Positions 5,459 through 5,717 of a stretch of DNA of 5,717 bases are shown one piece after another. Position numbers and translations under genes: made by a program. The DNA lies in the NCBI GenBank assembly GCA_946621895.1, contig CAMOOZ010000313.1:1-5717 (forward strand), written 5' to 3'. A model generated the notes under the pieces. The model was not told the origin of the DNA. It ran no database searches and worked only from the letters and a program-made list of their open reading frames with translations. Within the stretch, counting starts at the first letter, position 1. Each line of letters opens with the position of its first letter. The DNA comes from an uncultured Lachnospiraceae bacterium (GTDB lineage: Bacteria; Bacillota_A; Clostridia; Lachnospirales; Lachnospiraceae).

Positions 5459-5717
5459 ATGGCCATGATCAACAGAAACTTTAAGGACACTGTCTTCAGG
5501 ATGATCTTCGGGAATGATCGGAAGGCGCTGCTGAGTCTCTACAATGCGGTGAACGGGAGCGATTACACCGATCCAAACGAACTGGTGATCAACACGCTGG
5601 AGGATGCGGTGTATGTTTCCAAAAAGAATGACATGTCTTTCGTTTTCCGGCATACGCTGAATCTTTACGAGCATCAGTCCACGCTGAATCCGAACCTTCC
5701 GCTGCGAAACCTCTTCT
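5459..5717 (+). CDS. Rpn family recombination-promoting nuclease/putative transposase, PD-(D/E)XK fold (3' end cut by window edge)
   Basis: The first 86 residues are visible and the frame is open at the right edge. The opening (FKDTVFRMIFGNDRKALLSL, then YNAVNG) and the later LYEHQSTLNPNLPLR match the pattern of the Rpn/Transposase_31-type proteins that occur in many copies in Lachnospiraceae (recognised by eye). Asp58 (in KKNDMSF) and Glu71-x-Gln73 (in YEHQS) fit the D...ExQ variant of the PD-(D/E)XK active site. The E. coli relative RpnA is a DNA endonuclease that promotes RecA-independent recombination (family knowledge); the role of the clostridial members is largely unknown. By hand count GC is about 48% over 5461-5640, lower than in sampled lines of the ABC genes, which would fit a more mobile history. 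No terminal inverted repeat was seen upstream. The start is set by AAAGGAG. Confidence 0.82.
   Translation, partial: MAMINRNFKDTVFRMIFGNDRKALLSLYNAVNGSDYTDPNELVINTLEDAVYVSKKNDMSFVFRHTLNLYEHQSTLNPNLPLRNLF

Noticed and set aside
5438..5674. 78-codon minus-strand frame at the right end
   Set aside because: It is the mirror of the Rpn-type gene, which has a ribosome site and family motifs on the plus strand.

Overview
The window looks like chromosomal DNA from a fairly GC-rich Gram-positive anaerobe of the Clostridia, most likely Lachnospiraceae. This rests on purine-rich AAGGAG/GGAGG ribosome sites, an FtsX/MacB-type ABC operon with a CARDB-like membrane partner, a DctP-type TRAP receptor, and an Rpn/PD-(D/E)XK protein of a type common in that family. 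The taxonomic call is an inference from gene content; there is no marker gene.

Layout. From 5097 down to the left edge everything is on the minus strand. The order of transcription is: ABC ATPase (5097-4372); a secreted, single-pass membrane protein of 669 residues (4368-2359); an FtsX-fold permease (2251-896); a 143-base gap; and the first 250 residues of a TRAP transporter substrate-binding protein (752 to the left edge). A divergent plus-strand gene, the N-terminal 86 residues of an Rpn-family nuclease/putative transposase, starts at 5459 and runs off the right edge. The 361-base region between the divergent genes has a very good promoter for the ABC operon, a weaker rightward promoter and two small inverted repeats.

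How the genes work together. The ATPase and permease should form a MacB/LolD-class type VII ABC machine. Its ATPase drives movement of a large extracytoplasmic domain rather than a classical transmembrane channel. The 669-residue protein between them has a signal peptide, Ig-like extracellular domains, one membrane helix and a cytoplasmic coiled-coil/repeat tail, so it is the likely dedicated partner. The substrate cannot be read from the sequence. The TRAP receptor is a separate uptake function, possibly with its own promoter.

Most notable points. (1) The 669-residue protein ends at a TAG that falls exactly at the Tyr/His position of a 13-residue tandem repeat. The same frame continues the repeat after the TAG, stays open for 35 codons and ends at a TAA that overlaps the permease ATG. 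This points to a recent nonsense change, a sequencing error or stop readthrough. (2) The ABC operon promoter (TTGATA, 17 bases, TATAAT) puts the transcript start almost on the ATG of the ATPase, with no ribosome site, which predicts a leaderless mRNA. (3) The TRAP receptor starts at TTG and carries a membrane anchor plus a roughly 50-residue charged linker in place of a clear lipobox.
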